Source: Acidobacteriaceae bacterium
Lineage (GTDB): Bacteria > Acidobacteriota > Terriglobia > Terriglobales > Acidobacteriaceae
Assembly: GCA_003168235.1 (NCBI GenBank)
Contig: PMSZ01000425.1
Location: 1 to 5,342, forward strand
DNA length: 5,342 nt
Direction of reading: 5' to 3'
Both the position numbers and the translations under genes were made by a program. The notes under the pieces are model-generated. The model had not been told where the DNA came from, ran no database searches, and saw nothing but the letters and a program-made list of their open reading frames with translations. Numbering within the stretch: position 1 is the first letter of the stretch; each line of letters opens with the position of its first letter. Below are positions 4,765-5,342 of the stretch, piece by piece.

Positions 4765-5342
4765 GTGCGACGCCCGTATCGCCCGGTTTTCACGGGGGCT
4801 GTTCTGAAAGGCATCGAAATTCCGTATCGTCGCGGACTGCACCTCTTTGCCGTCTTCGTCGTTTGCGCTACGTTTGTTCTGATTATGGCCGGCGCGCTGG
4901 TGACGAGCAACGATGCCGGACTCTCCATTCCCGACTGGCCGCGGTCGTTTGGCTCGTTTAGTGTGCCGCCGTTGCACGGAGGGGTTCAATATGAGTGGAG
5001 CCATCGCGCGATTGCCGGGTCGATCATACTGCTGACGATTTCACTTTCCACCTGGACATTCTTTGGGGATCGCCGCCGTTGGATGAAATGGCTGGCCGCC
5101 GCCGCCCTCGGCACCGTGATCACCCAGGCAATTCTTGGCGGCCTGACAGTATTGCTGCTGCAGCCGCCGTGGGTCTCGTCGGCGCACGCCGCAGTGGCGC
5201 AGACATTTTTTTGTATCGCCGTTTCGATCGCGGTCTTCACCGGACGCCGCTGGGTTGAAGAGCAGCCACGGGCCGACTTCGACCAGCGCCGGCCAGCGCT
5301 TTTCACCCTGACGCTGCTGTCGATTTTTGTGCTTTACGTGCA
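4765..5342 (+). CDS. ctaA: Heme A synthase, CtaA/COX15 family (3'-partial)
   Basis: A membrane enzyme that oxidises the C8 methyl of heme O to the formyl of heme A, for aa3-type cytochrome oxidase. About 192 residues are present and the frame runs off the right edge. Numbered from the GTG at 4765: TM1 at about 25-47 ends in the hallmark GALVTSNDAGLSIPDWP. The Glu/His pair of the N-terminal heme site is E77-x-x-H80 in YEWSHR, leading into TM2 (82-100). TM3 is about 109-131. H141 in SSAHAAVAQ, before TM4, is the second heme-ligand His. TM5 begins near 178. No cysteine pair occurs in the first extracytoplasmic loop, unlike B. subtilis CtaA. No ATG exists in frame before TM1; the first ATG (4885) is inside it. 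GTG 4765 is my choice, with TTG 4720 the alternative; neither has a Shine-Dalgarno. The family call is firm, the start is not. Confidence 0.88.
   Translation, partial: MRRPYRPVFTGAVLKGIEIPYRRGLHLFAVFVVCATFVLIMAGALVTSNDAGLSIPDWPRSFGSFSVPPLHGGVQYEWSHRAIAGSIILLTISLSTWTFFGDRRRWMKWLAAAALGTVITQAILGGLTVLLLQPPWVSSAHAAVAQTFFCIAVSIAVFTGRRWVEEQPRADFDQRRPALFTLTLLSIFVLYV

Overview
This 5.3 kb window is gene-dense, with every supported gene on the + strand. It looks chromosomal, with moderately high GC. The protein flavours suggest Acidobacteriota (Terriglobia-like): an SLT protein with a short novel N-terminal segment, a single-subunit NAD-type isocitrate dehydrogenase, an NrdR and a cysteine-poor heme A synthase. 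This taxonomic call is inference from remembered protein character; no rRNA or marker phylogeny is available here.

Layout: (1) a secreted lytic transglycosylase (murein hydrolase) whose start lies upstream of the window; (2) a multi-pass membrane protein of the YbhN / LPG-synthase-TM flippase-like family; (3) nrdR, the zinc-ribbon/ATP-cone repressor of ribonucleotide reductase genes, behind a candidate extended -10 promoter; (4) an NAD-dependent isocitrate dehydrogenase; (5) a compact VapBC-type toxin-antitoxin pair, with a ribbon-helix-helix antitoxin overlapping a PIN-domain RNase toxin by 14 nt; (6) a 56-residue unrecognised single-TM small ORF with the only strong Shine-Dalgarno sequence in the window; (7) the first ~190 residues of heme A synthase (ctaA), which runs off the right edge.

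The genes do not form one pathway. Items 1-4 and 7 are housekeeping functions: cell wall, membrane, dNTP regulation, TCA cycle and respiratory heme. The VapBC pair looks like an accessory cassette between them. The most notable regulatory structure is at vapB. A perfect -35 (TTGACA), a 17-bp spacer and a 5/6 -10 (TATACT) sit under an 11-bp-arm imperfect palindrome. The geometry places the transcription start on the A of the vapB ATG, which predicts a leaderless, autoregulated toxin-antitoxin mRNA.

No tRNA, rRNA, CRISPR array, insertion sequence or phage gene was seen. No intergenic stretch exceeds 300 bases once the small ORF is counted. Without it, the vapC-ctaA gap would be about 312 bases. 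I did not find a convincing wholly new multi-gene system.
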